This document shows positions 1-6,071 of a DNA stretch of 24,279 nucleotides, in pieces; position 1 is the stretch's first letter, and each line of letters opens with the position of its first letter. The DNA lies in IMG/VR virus record IMGVR_UViG_3300042503_000036, positions 1 through 24,279 of that record; one strand, 5' to 3'. Under the pieces are notes generated by a model that ran no database searches, was not told where the DNA came from, and saw nothing but the letters and a program-made list of their open reading frames with translations. Position numbers and translations under genes: made by a program. This stretch comes from a virus.

Positions 1-77
1 CGTTCTTCTAATAGCTTAAAATTGTCATCGTAAATATTTATAATTGCAATAAAATACCTGTTTACTTTCTTTTTCAT
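1..77 (-). CDS. Hypothetical protein, truncated by window edge
   Basis: An ATG at 77 overlaps the TGA of the exonuclease gene in an ATGA junction. The frame is open to the window edge and encodes about 25 residues starting MKKKVNRYFIAIINIYDD. The tight overlap shows it is the next gene of the recombination operon. Too little is visible to name a function. Confidence 0.6.
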   Translation of the reverse strand, partial: MKKKVNRYFIAIINIYDDNFKLLEE

Positions 78-742
78 TGATTCATTAGTTGATTATATAA
101 TACTGATCCTATTTGTATTTTCTCTTTTGCTCGTTCAATATCTTGCTCGTTGTAATCTACATAAAATTGTTTGATTCTTTCGTGTTTAGGTATGTGATCA
201 AAATTATGCTGGGCCTCAACGTAAGCTCTTAACTCTTGGCTTTCGTCAATTAAATTCTGCTTCCAGTGTTCTCTGCGGATCTCATCCTCAAGGATTAAGT
301 AAGGTGTATTGATTAGGCAGTAAACAACCAATGCTCTACGCTTACCGGTCAACCACATATAAGCCTGCATTTGCCAATAATAATCCGTGTTTGGTAACTC
401 ATCTTCAAAGAACGGAAACGTACTTGCTGACCAGCTTACCTTAGTATCTATAATCAGGTCATTTGTAATTACATCCGGAGTACCTTTAACAAAATCATTC
501 TGGAATTTCTCTTCATTCTTAAATACAAATCCAAGATCCAAAACATCAGCAACTAATTGTATTGCTTCATCTTCTGTTTGGTTACCCTTGTCCGTGTATC
601 TTGAATTAAACTCTTTGTAAATTCCGTACTTGTCCTGTAACACTACTTCTTTAATGTAGCTTTTAGCGGTCTGAGAAAGCATCTCCCCTTTTGATCGGGG
701 AGTAGCCATCATTTTACCTAAAGCAGAGGCTCTAACTTTCAT
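74..742 (-). CDS. YqaJ-like PD-(D/E)XK exonuclease (lambda Exo type)
   Basis: A 222-aa protein with the layout of YqaJ/lambda-exonuclease family nucleases. E58 lies in an N-terminal helix. The metal-binding core is seen as G-T-P-D90, then D99-T-K101 (the D-x-K form of the (D/E)XK motif), and the downstream helix begins Q124-M-Q-A-Y. Enzymes of this family resect double-stranded DNA 5' to 3' and hand the 3' single strand to an annealing protein. That partner is present as the ERF gene immediately upstream, and the two genes overlap by 4 nt, so they form an exonuclease/annealase pair for phage recombination. The 222-aa length suits the family. The exact substrate and polarity are inferred from the family. 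Confidence 0.85.
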   Translation of the reverse strand: MKVRASALGKMMATPRSKGEMLSQTAKSYIKEVVLQDKYGIYKEFNSRYTDKGNQTEDEAIQLVADVLDLGFVFKNEEKFQNDFVKGTPDVITNDLIIDTKVSWSASTFPFFEDELPNTDYYWQMQAYMWLTGKRRALVVYCLINTPYLILEDEIRREHWKQNLIDESQELRAYVEAQHNFDHIPKHERIKQFYVDYNEQDIERAKEKIQIGSVLYNQLMNQ

Positions 743-1266
743 AATGCGTTTAAGATATCAATTTGACCTTGTGTTAATGCAAATGCCTTTTCTAAGTTTT
801 CACGCTTGTAAGATCCAGCTATGATTGCTTTTATTGCTTCTTGGAATCTCTTTTCGTCAATACTTGGTGATATCTTTTCTTTCTTTACTTGTTCACCAGA
901 AGCATCCGTGTCTTTGTCCGTTACTAATGCAAGACTACTTGCTAATGCATACCTGCGATAGTAAGTTACGCCAGATCCAAAAGATTGGTAATCATTCATA
1001 CCTTTTAAACTTACGCTTGGGATCTCAGTTCGGCTTTCAAGGCTTTCTCCGCTTTCTACGTGGTAAATAATAGTGTCTAAGTAATTAATACCATCCTTTG
1101 AATTAAGCAACTGCGTAAAGCCTAATCCGTGTTTTTTTAATAATGGATTGATTTTGTCGAATATCGCTGGAAGATCAGCATACGAGTAACCAAATCCTTG
1201 CGTTCCTTTGTGAATTACCGGAACTTCTTGCTGAAATGCAGCTAAACTTTTAAATAAATTTTTCAT
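739..1266 (-). CDS. erf: ERF-family single-strand DNA annealing protein
   Basis: A 175-aa protein matching the ERF recombinase superfamily. The N-terminal half has the typical pattern G-Y-x-Y-A-D-L-P-x-I (about residues 26-36) followed by a helix and G-L-G-F (47-50). The core ends with Y-Y-R-R-Y-A-L-A-S-S-L-A-L and an acidic D-K-D-T-D (about 102-121), which are ERF hallmarks. ERF proteins coat single-stranded DNA and anneal complementary strands. The C-terminus (125-175) is a charged extension. It sits between a 72-aa unknown gene and the YqaJ-type exonuclease, with 4-nt overlaps on both sides, which indicates translational coupling and joint function in recombination or genome circularisation/concatemer formation. 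Confidence 0.88.
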   Translation of the reverse strand: MKNLFKSLAAFQQEVPVIHKGTQGFGYSYADLPAIFDKINPLLKKHGLGFTQLLNSKDGINYLDTIIYHVESGESLESRTEIPSVSLKGMNDYQSFGSGVTYYRRYALASSLALVTDKDTDASGEQVKKEKISPSIDEKRFQEAIKAIIAGSYKRENLEKAFALTQGQIDILNAL

Positions 1267-1481
1267 TTTGTTTTGTTTTTAGGGGTTATTACTTTAATTA
1301 ATTCTTTTTCGATTAGTTTGGTTCTTTCTTTTCTTGCATTTAATACTAACTCAACAATAAAAGGGAGATCATTGTAAAGCGTTTCGCAGTCAATAATTAC
1401 GGTTTTATCATCTGAAACCAAATGAAGTTCTCCGTTAGCTTCAAATATTGTATGCGTATCTGGCAAATATGTATATTCCAT
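1263..1481 (-). CDS. Hypothetical 72-aa protein
   Basis: A 72-aa ORF starting MEYTYLPDTHTIFE, without a family I recognise. The first half looks like short beta strands and the last 25 residues are rich in Lys and Glu. It overlaps the ERF gene by 4 nt and starts 2 nt below the stop of the upstream gene, so it is a coupled member of the recombination operon. Codon use matches its neighbours, which supports it as a real gene. No catalytic motif is visible. Confidence 0.65.
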   Translation of the reverse strand: MEYTYLPDTHTIFEANGELHLVSDDKTVIIDCETLYNDLPFIVELVLNARKERTKLIEKELIKVITPKNKTK

Positions 1482-1483
1482 AA

Positions 1484-1759
1484 CTAAGATATTATTGAAT
1501 TATATGCTTCTTCATAAGTATCAAAAAATTCTTCATCTCCGTTTTTAAAATCGTATACAATATATTCAACCTGTTGACCGAAACAAGATACTATTTGAAC
1601 TCCGTTCTCTAATGCTATGTAAACATAACCAGTCATTTGGTTAAATCCGCATTCCATTATGTCTTCTTTTTGAGCAAATTCCTTATATGCTCTTTGTACT
1701 AATATCCAGCTTTCGAGATCTGAATTTCTTAATTGTTGGATTAATTCTTGTGTTTGCAT
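1484..1759 (-). CDS. Hypothetical 91-aa protein
   Basis: The frame is open from an ATG at 1786, but the ATG at 1759 (MQTQELIQQLRN) is chosen. A -7-type promoter box lies at 1784-1791, so transcription should start near 1778 and the longer form would not be on the message. The protein has an N-terminal amphipathic helix, then an aromatic beta-rich half (V-Y-I-A-L-E-N-G-V-Q-I-V) and an acidic C-terminus. I do not recognise a family. As the first gene after the promoter it heads the recombination operon, so a regulatory or accessory role is possible but not shown. Confidence 0.65.
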   Translation of the reverse strand: MQTQELIQQLRNSDLESWILVQRAYKEFAQKEDIMECGFNQMTGYVYIALENGVQIVSCFGQQVEYIVYDFKNGDEEFFDTYEEAYNSIIS

Positions 1760-1783
1760 TGTTTTTAGTTTTGAATTATAGAA

Positions 1784-1791
1784 CAAATATA
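1784..1791 (-). promoter_or_regulatory. Bacteroidetes-type -7 promoter box for recombination operon
   Basis: The minus strand reads TATATTTG, matching the TAnnTTTG consensus of Bacteroidetes housekeeping promoters. It lies in a very AT-rich gap of about 70 bp between the stop of the nuclease gene (1832) and the ATG at 1759. No TTG sits at the ideal -33 distance (candidates are 11 and 28 nt away), so the assignment rests on the -7 box and on its identity with the box at 5060-5067, including flanking bases. Confidence 0.5.
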
Positions 1792-1831
1792 ATATTATTT
1801 TTCAATATAAAATAGTTTCCAAAAAATATTT

Positions 1832-2215
1832 TTAAATTTTTTTAGCCAAACTAATATCCAGCATTCCGTAAGTTTTCTCAATACGTTCCGTGTTTTCAAA
1901 TTCAGTTGTTTTAGGCATCCTGCTATCTGTTTGCCATTGCGGTTCAATCCAACGTAAATCAAAAACAAATACTCCTTTTGGTGTTGAGTTTATATACAGT
2001 GGTATGTTGTTGAATATTGTGTAATGGGCCATAAGTTCCGTGTACTTGTCTATTTCGATCATTAAGCTGGAGTAATGCGTATTTCTTGATTTTAGTTCTA
2101 TTCGTGTTTTGTACTGATCGCTATAACAATCCCACCTGCTATATTGATCATCTGCTCTGATTAGATCCGGAAAGTAAACTTGTTTTAAATAGTCGAATAG
2201 TTTAGCTTCATTCAT
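1832..2215 (-). CDS. Putative PD-(D/E)XK nuclease, possible resolvase
   Basis: A 127-aa protein. Near its N-terminus it shows R-W-D29 followed by I-E40-L-K42-S-R, the spacing of a PD-(D/E)XK active site (D, then E-x-K on the next strand), and a Y-x-E-L-M helix about 15 residues later. This suggests a small endonuclease or Holliday-junction-like nuclease acting on recombination intermediates. Its position directly downstream of the NinG-like gene, with a 4-nt overlap, fits that role: lambdoid phages carry NinG and a resolvase together. The fold is inferred from the motif only. An alternative is a virulence-associated or modification-linked nuclease-fold protein. Confidence 0.5.
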   Translation of the reverse strand: MNEAKLFDYLKQVYFPDLIRADDQYSRWDCYSDQYKTRIELKSRNTHYSSLMIEIDKYTELMAHYTIFNNIPLYINSTPKGVFVFDLRWIEPQWQTDSRMPKTTEFENTERIEKTYGMLDISLAKKI

Positions 2216-2730
2216 AATTGCTTAATTTTTTCTTTGTAGTGTTTAATTAGATCTCTGAGTTCTTCTCTGGTATACTTTACTGACTTATGCGCTTTTTCGT
2301 GTAGCTGCATTAATCTTTCTCCTCCAATACGTTGCTCAATTCCTATTTGATATTGTATAAGGTTTCCGTGTTTCCATTGGTTACAGGCTACGCATTGACC
2401 GTGTACGTTATCTTCATCAAAGGTTACTGCTTTATGTCCTCCAGAACTAAAATAATGTCCGGCGTCAAATTTATCTTCCAGCTTTGAGCCACAACTAATG
2501 CAAGGTTGAGCCTTATCTCTTTCTCGTATGTACTTATTAAATACAATCTGAGCTGCTTTCATTAATTCCTGTACGGTTTCAATTTCAGCTTTCATTTTCT
2601 TTTTCGTCTTTTTCCAATTCTGATCCTTTGCTTCGCTTACCCATACTTTAACGCATTCCGGATCAAAGCAAAATTTTTGGTTAAAACGCACCGGCTCAAA
2701 TTTCTGCTTACAATTTTTGCATCTGGGCAT
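2212..2730 (-). CDS. ninG: NinG/Rap-like recombination protein
   Basis: A 172-aa protein with the NinG layout: an N-terminal zinc site (C4-x2-C7 and C21-x4-C26), a long basic helix (about 35-75), then a second Cys/His cluster (C77-x2-C80, G-H92, C113-x2-C116, H121) that resembles an HNH-like metal centre. In lambda, NinG (Rap) stimulates Red-dependent recombination and targets branched DNA. The gene overlaps the zinc-finger gene upstream by 23 nt and the putative nuclease downstream by 4 nt. Together with ERF and the YqaJ-type exonuclease it completes a recombination set. Length and Cys spacing match the family well. Confidence 0.85.
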   Translation of the reverse strand: MPRCKNCKQKFEPVRFNQKFCFDPECVKVWVSEAKDQNWKKTKKKMKAEIETVQELMKAAQIVFNKYIRERDKAQPCISCGSKLEDKFDAGHYFSSGGHKAVTFDEDNVHGQCVACNQWKHGNLIQYQIGIEQRIGGERLMQLHEKAHKSVKYTREELRDLIKHYKEKIKQL

Positions 2731-2971
2731 CTTTTAGGAATTTAAGTGCTTGGTTTTTATTCTTGAAATGGTATATTACAAACTTTCTGTCTGTAAAGTC
2801 GTATCGCACTGCTCGTAATTCACGCAGCACTCTTGCTCGTGTGCATCTGCGGCAACTGAATAGCTTTCCTTTTTGTGATGGTCTTTGATATTCTCGGTGG
2901 TTATCGTCAAAGTGTTTTGTTTCTCTGAACTTAAAACAGGTGAAGCATTGTATTTTGTCATAATTCTGCAT
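2708..2971 (-). CDS. Small zinc-ribbon protein
   Basis: An 87-aa protein with two CxxC knuckles, C9-x2-C12 and C40-x2-C43, flanking a polar segment, which should bind one zinc. It is followed by an Arg-rich helix (R-A-R-V-L-R-E-L-R) and a basic C-terminus. This composition suggests nucleic-acid binding. It overlaps the NinG-like gene by 23 nt and the coiled-coil gene upstream by 14 nt, so it belongs to the replication/recombination operon. No specific family is recognised, and the function is inferred from the zinc knuckles and context. Confidence 0.65.
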   Translation of the reverse strand: MQNYDKIQCFTCFKFRETKHFDDNHREYQRPSQKGKLFSCRRCTRARVLRELRAVRYDFTDRKFVIYHFKNKNQALKFLKDAQMQKL

Positions 2972-3260
2972 CTATATCTTTAAATTTTAATTCATCTTTT
3001 AGTTCTTGGTAGGCTACTCTAAGCTGAGCGTTACGCCTTGCAAGCTGATTGAGTTCTCGGTTCAATCCTTTAATCTCGTTTTCCATTTCGATTATAACCA
3101 ATTCGGTTTTGAGTAACTGCTCTTCTGATTCCTTACTTCCGTTAATATAATCTTTAGCTTCGGGTTTGTCAATCTCCAGCTTTTCTCTTACGTTCTTAAT
3201 TCGTTCTCGCACTACCCAAATAGTGTTTTTTGCCCATAATATTTTTAGTGATAAATCCAT
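2958..3260 (-). CDS. Hypothetical coiled-coil protein
   Basis: A 100-aa, highly charged helical protein. Residues about 40-98 have heptad-like spacing of Leu, Ile and Val (for example I-E-M-E-N-E-I-K-G-L-N-R-E-L-N-Q-L), which predicts a dimeric coiled coil. It lies 1 nt below the ATPase gene stop and overlaps the zinc-finger gene. A role as a structural or loading partner of the replication proteins is possible, but nothing in the sequence proves it. Confidence 0.65.
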   Translation of the reverse strand: MDLSLKILWAKNTIWVVRERIKNVREKLEIDKPEAKDYINGSKESEEQLLKTELVIIEMENEIKGLNRELNQLARRNAQLRVAYQELKDELKFKDIDAEL

Positions 3261-3261
3261 T

Positions 3262-4149
3262 TTAAAAAGGTGTTTTAAGTTGCACTGGCGGTTTTACTCT
3301 AAAGTTCTTTAGCGGATCTACTGCGTTAATTTCAAAACCAATACCGGAGTTAAAATTACAAATAATTGGCTCATTCAAAAGCGTATGCTTTCCGCCTGTT
3401 TCTGTATCCTTGACTTTTTCCACGTTGATCCAAGTTGAATATTTCCATTCTGGATGCTTAATTAAACGGTGTATTACAAACATATCATCGCATCTATTTA
3501 AAAATGCCTTACCGCCTTCAATGTGATCCTTAAGCGGTGGTTTCAAATGTCCTTTCCAATCTCCGTCTTGATATAAATTTGCGTTCCTGCCGGATTCAGT
3601 GTTTGGATGGGTATTTATGTATAAAGTTTTTCCAGTGCTATTTACAAACTGTCTGGCGTTATTCATAAAAGTATAATTGCCATCAAAGGTCATTTGCCGA
3701 TCAAGTCCTGTGAATGGATCAATCAAACAAACATCCGCCTCTGATTGTACAAATAAATCAAATAACTCTTCTGGTTTATACAGCTTTGAATTGTCTACAA
3801 ACGTAAAGAACTGTTCTAAGTATGCGGTGTGCCTGTGAATTTCATCGTAACTTAATTGCTTGAATGGCTTACCGGAATACATCTGTACAAGATCTCTTAG
3901 TATCTGGCCTTTTTGGTTTTCTCCGGACCATAAACAAAAACTTAACCCGTGTTGTAATGCGAGGTTTAGAAAGTACCAATTAATCCAGTACGTCTTGCCT
4001 ACGTTATCGTGGCCTAAAATGATGTTTACTTGCTTAGGCTTGAACTTTAAGTGCTCGTCTAAATAGCAGCCTATACCTAAACCTTGTTTGATTTTTCCGT
4101 CTTTATAATCCAGTAAGTACTGAATTGAATCACCCTTGTTTTTTAGCAT
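3262..4149 (-). CDS. RecA/DnaB-type AAA ATPase, putative replicative helicase or RepA-like
   Basis: A 295-aa P-loop ATPase. Walker A is G46-H-D-N-V-G-K52-T53. Walker B is the hydrophobic strand ending C-L-I-D144-P. A later strand ends Y-I-N-T-H-P, placed like the sensor/Q-loop region of RecA-fold proteins. It resembles the AAA_25/RepA-like group and the C-terminal core of DnaB helicases, without a DnaB N-terminal domain. Its start overlaps the end of the initiator gene by 20 nt. An initiator followed by an ATPase is the usual phage replication pair (compare lambda O and P or DnaB-like helicases), so it most likely acts as helicase or helicase loader at the phage origin. Confidence 0.75.
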   Translation of the reverse strand: MLKNKGDSIQYLLDYKDGKIKQGLGIGCYLDEHLKFKPKQVNIILGHDNVGKTYWINWYFLNLALQHGLSFCLWSGENQKGQILRDLVQMYSGKPFKQLSYDEIHRHTAYLEQFFTFVDNSKLYKPEELFDLFVQSEADVCLIDPFTGLDRQMTFDGNYTFMNNARQFVNSTGKTLYINTHPNTESGRNANLYQDGDWKGHLKPPLKDHIEGGKAFLNRCDDMFVIHRLIKHPEWKYSTWINVEKVKDTETGGKHTLLNEPIICNFNSGIGFEINAVDPLKNFRVKPPVQLKTPF

Positions 4150-4786
4150 ATTGTCTTAGTATTTGTAATTCTCGTGGTTCTTCAAACTTAATACTTTCTT
4201 TTGGTTTAGCCCAATTACGTACTGCAGCTTTCCAATCTTTCATTTTGTTTTTACCAACCATCCATCCTTTAGATTCGTAGAAATTTAAAAATTTATGTAC
4301 GTCTAAATCAAGATCATTTTGCATACAATATTCAAGTATATCATTGAAATTAGGTACTATAAATATATTCTTTACTTCTTTACTTTCTTTTATTGGTTTC
4401 GTTTGAATTTCATTTGTGTTTCGTTTGTGTTTCACTTGTGTTTCATCTGCGTTTCGTTCAGCTTGGTAACTATCATAGTTACAAATAGTTAGCTGTGTCG
4501 TTATGTTGTCTGAAACTAATTCAATCATTGAATCATTTTGAAGCAAATTTAAAAACCTACGAACCTTGCTTTTATCCCAATTCCAACGCTTTCCCCAGCT
4601 TTCTAAGCTCATTATGCTTTGTCCTCTTTTTACCTCATACAACTTACCCTTAATCATAGTTTTGCTATCGCTATAATTAACATTAAGCAAAAGATCATAC
4701 CAAGCTTCCAGTTTACTAAATACTCGCTTTTCAGAATAAAGCCAATGATCAGTAATTGACCTATGTATTTTAATCCATCCGCTCAT
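4130..4786 (-). CDS. Replication initiator with winged-helix and DnaD/DnaT-like domains
   Basis: A 218-aa protein in three parts. Residues 1-105 hold the motif G-W-I-K-I-H-R-S-I-x-D-H-W and a winged helix-turn-helix (about 55-95, with S-W-G-K-R-W-N-W-D-K-S-K-V-R-R-F), typical of phage replisome organisers. Residues 109-135 are a polar low-complexity linker encoded by tandem 11-bp repeats. Residues 147-192 end in G-W-M-V-G-K-N-K-M-K-D-W-K-A-A-V-R-N-W, a DnaT/DnaD-like C-terminal signature. Such proteins bind the origin and recruit the helicase. The ATPase gene follows directly. The repeats inside the gene suggest that the protein binds its own coding region, as lambda O does. Confidence 0.75.
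   Translation of the reverse strand: MSGWIKIHRSITDHWLYSEKRVFSKLEAWYDLLLNVNYSDSKTMIKGKLYEVKRGQSIMSLESWGKRWNWDKSKVRRFLNLLQNDSMIELVSDNITTQLTICNYDSYQAERNADETQVKHKRNTNEIQTKPIKESKEVKNIFIVPNFNDILEYCMQNDLDLDVHKFLNFYESKGWMVGKNKMKDWKAAVRNWAKPKESIKFEEPRELQILRQYAKKQG
4397..4462. repeat. Six tandem 11-bp repeats inside initiator gene, candidate origin iterons
   Basis: On the plus strand the units start at 4397, 4408, 4419, 4430, 4441 and 4452 and follow TTTCRYTTGTG (for example TTTCATTTGTG, TTTCGTTTGTG, TTTCACTTGTG). The last unit is degenerate. The 11-bp period is close to one helical turn and is not a multiple of three, so protein repetition alone does not explain it. The array is flanked at about 4330-4396 by very AT-rich DNA that could unwind. 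This combination is the layout of an origin embedded in the initiator gene. Confidence 0.6.
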
Positions 4787-4943
4787 AAAAATCTTTTAGA
4801 ATTTGAATTAAATCCGCAACTTCTTCTTTTTCAAAATGTACTCCGTTTTGAATTGTGTTTAAAATTAATCTTCCAGAAGCAATACCAATTGAAATAGTAA
4901 ATTGTTCTTCACTTAATGTTTCATAAAATTCCTTTTTAATCAT
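4770..4943 (-). CDS. Hypothetical 57-aa protein
   Basis: The ATG at 4943 (MIKKEFYETLSEEQ) is preferred over a TTG at 4979, because the upstream segment is part of a structured RNA and a poly-T tract. The 57-aa product is acidic and helical, with an isoleucine-rich middle segment, and ends in F-Y-E-R-M-D. It overlaps the initiator gene by 17 nt and is the first gene downstream of the structured leader, so its expression may depend on read-through of that leader. No family is recognised. Confidence 0.6.
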   Translation of the reverse strand: MIKKEFYETLSEEQFTISIGIASGRLILNTIQNGVHFEKEEVADLIQILKDFYERMD

Positions 4944-4963
4944 ATATGAATTTTTAATAATAT

Positions 4964-5055
4964 AAAAAAACCCCTGCAAATCCGTAGCCTCTCACCTCTA
5001 CTTCATTACAAGGGTTAATAATTTCTTGTGGTTTTATAATGTGAGAGGAAACCAT
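4964..5055 (-). ncRNA. Structured RNA: candidate phage small RNA or attenuator leader
   Basis: Starting just after a good promoter, the minus strand carries CCTCTCAC (5048-5041), AACCCTTG (5016-5009), a hairpin GTAG/CTAC (5001-4998 and 4987-4984) whose 10-nt loop contains GTGAGAGG (4995-4988), then CAGGGGTT (4976-4969) running into a 7-T tract (4970-4964). AACCCTTG pairs with CAGGGGTT over 8 bp with one G-U, making a terminator-like stem. CCTCTCAC is perfectly complementary to the hairpin loop, giving a pseudoknot topology. The RNA would be about 90 nt if it terminates. An alternative reading is a 33-codon ORF from ATG 5055 to TAA 4954. I favour RNA because the paired segments are the only GC-rich blocks in the region. 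Confidence 0.5.
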
Positions 5056-5059
5056 AGAA

Positions 5060-5095
5060 CAAATATAACTATTTTATTTTAATAGCTGATCAAAA
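5060..5095 (-). promoter_or_regulatory. Promoter TTG-23-TATATTTG upstream of structured RNA
   Basis: The minus strand has TTTTG at 5095-5091 (TTG 5093-5091) and TATATTTG at 5067-5060, with 23 nt between TTG and the -7 box. This fits the Bacteroidetes consensus TTG/TAnnTTTG, at the long end of the accepted spacing. It overlaps the 3' end of the upstream gene. Transcription would begin near 5055, so the CCTCTCAC segment is at the extreme 5' end of the RNA. Confidence 0.65.
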
Positions 5096-5364
5096 GTAAA
5101 GTTTTCTTTTACCCATTGTCTAAATGCACGTTGAATGTCAATCTGTTGGTTCTGAGCATCTGCATCGGCACTGTCAATTATTAACCTATCCGTTTTTCTG
5201 ATCTCATCCAGAAACATATTAGCTCGGCGTTTGACGTTCTTTTTAAAGATATTAGCATCGTTAAGATCTTCAATATAATCTCCAAGCACTGGGAGTATTG
5301 CAGTTAGTACAATAAGCTTTTCTAAATTACGCTTTACTGCTTCGGTGTATTCTTCTTTTTCCAT
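5074..5364 (-). CDS. Hypothetical 96-aa helical protein
   Basis: A 96-aa protein predicted to be largely helical, with a hydrophobic helix L-I-V-L-T-A-I-L-P-V-L around 17-27 that is too short and interrupted for a clear membrane anchor, followed by a basic K-K-N-V-K-R-R-A patch. It ends in F-T-F-D-Q-L-L-K. It is the last gene of the first early block, and its coding end overlaps the promoter of the structured RNA. No family is recognised. Confidence 0.65.
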   Translation of the reverse strand: MEKEEYTEAVKRNLEKLIVLTAILPVLGDYIEDLNDANIFKKNVKRRANMFLDEIRKTDRLIIDSADADAQNQQIDIQRAFRQWVKENFTFDQLLK

Positions 5365-5369
5365 TTTAT

Positions 5370-5549
5370 TTATTTTTTATTTTCTAATTCGTAAATAAAT
5401 TTTAACAATCCTCTAAATGTCCAAGTAGCAAGTACATTGTTTTCATATGTCGTAGTAACTATTTCATCATAAATTGGTAGGTCTTTTCCGTCTTTTATTT
5501 TCTCTTTGCAGAAATTCCATAGAATATCTCTTGCTAATTCTTTATTCAT
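5370..5549 (-). CDS. Hypothetical 59-aa protein
   Basis: An ATG at 5549 overlaps the TGA of the upstream gene in an ATGA junction, and the frame stops at TAA 5370, giving 59 aa (MNKELARDILWNFCKEK...). It fills an otherwise empty gap of about 180 bp, uses codons like its neighbours and ends 5 nt before the next start. The product has an N-terminal amphipathic helix and a C-terminal helix F-R-G-L-L-K-F-I-Y-E-L. The function is unknown. Confidence 0.6.
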   Translation of the reverse strand: MNKELARDILWNFCKEKIKDGKDLPIYDEIVTTTYENNVLATWTFRGLLKFIYELENKK

Positions 5550-5827
5550 ATTCTTGATTTTACGATTTGGTAAGTTCTTCCATCTATATCAGCCATATCA
5601 ACTTCACGTGATAGCTTGTAATCTTGTCTACCGTACATTAAAAACATCTTGCCAGCATATTTATACGTATGATCAATTTCTTGCGTTCCGGAAAGGATAT
5701 GCTTGCGTAATTCTTCAACCATAGTATCAAAGCAAGGTTCGTTAGTGTACTCAACAATGATTTGCAAGCGTTTTGTTTTGTGCAGTATATTCTGAGCTTG
5801 GTTGTTATAGTATTGTTCTTTAGTCAT
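5546..5827 (-). CDS. Hypothetical 93-aa protein
   Basis: A 93-aa mixed alpha/beta protein with no recognised family. The C-terminus (S-R-E-V-D-M-A-D-I-D-G-R-T-Y-Q-I-V-K) looks like a beta hairpin. It overlaps the upstream membrane-protein gene by 8 nt and the downstream 59-aa gene by 4 nt, so it is a coupled member of the early operon. No catalytic motif or signal peptide is seen. Confidence 0.65.
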   Translation of the reverse strand: MTKEQYYNNQAQNILHKTKRLQIIVEYTNEPCFDTMVEELRKHILSGTQEIDHTYKYAGKMFLMYGRQDYKLSREVDMADIDGRTYQIVKSRI

Positions 5828-6071
5828 TGTATTTACGATTATAGCATCCTTCAGCGTATTTTGCCCAAGATCCTTTTAGTTCGTAATTAGGTTTCATTTC
5901 AGTTTGCGGATTCGGTACTTTAGCATCCAATACAGGCGGCGTATTTGTACTAACCAACCAAACAAAGATTGAAGCGATAGGAATAAAGAAAATTAAAATA
6001 TGTCGGAAAAAGTCTTTGTCATAATCCGGTAACTCTTTCCATTCTGCGATAATTGTTTTTACTGTGTTCAT
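5820..6071 (-). CDS. Hypothetical 83-aa single-pass membrane protein
   Basis: An 83-aa protein with one clear membrane segment at about residues 24-41 (I-L-I-F-F-I-P-I-A-S-I-F-V-W-L-V). A charged N-terminal helix precedes it, and a Pro-rich polar C-terminal half with one Cys follows. The ATG at 6071 overlaps the stop of the upstream 55-aa gene (TAATG). As an early membrane protein it could act in takeover of the host or in superinfection control, but the sequence does not show this. Confidence 0.65.
   Translation of the reverse strand: MNTVKTIIAEWKELPDYDKDFFRHILIFFIPIASIFVWLVSTNTPPVLDAKVPNPQTEMKPNYELKGSWAKYAEGCYNRKYND

Noticed and set aside
387-620. Plus-strand ORFs such as 387-620, 825-1070, 11407-11724, 13939-14286, 14566-14811 and others
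   Set aside because: Each lies opposite a well-supported minus-strand gene, has odd amino-acid composition and no coupled neighbours, so they are antisense shadows.
2776-2961. 61-aa minus-strand ORF overlapping the zinc-finger gene
   Set aside because: It overlaps a CxxC/CxxC protein in another frame and lacks any motif; the zinc-finger frame is the real one.
4770-4979. Longer form of the 57-aa gene starting at TTG 4979
   Set aside because: The extension would be translated from the terminator stem and poly-T tract of the structured RNA; an ATG at 4943 gives a cleaner start.
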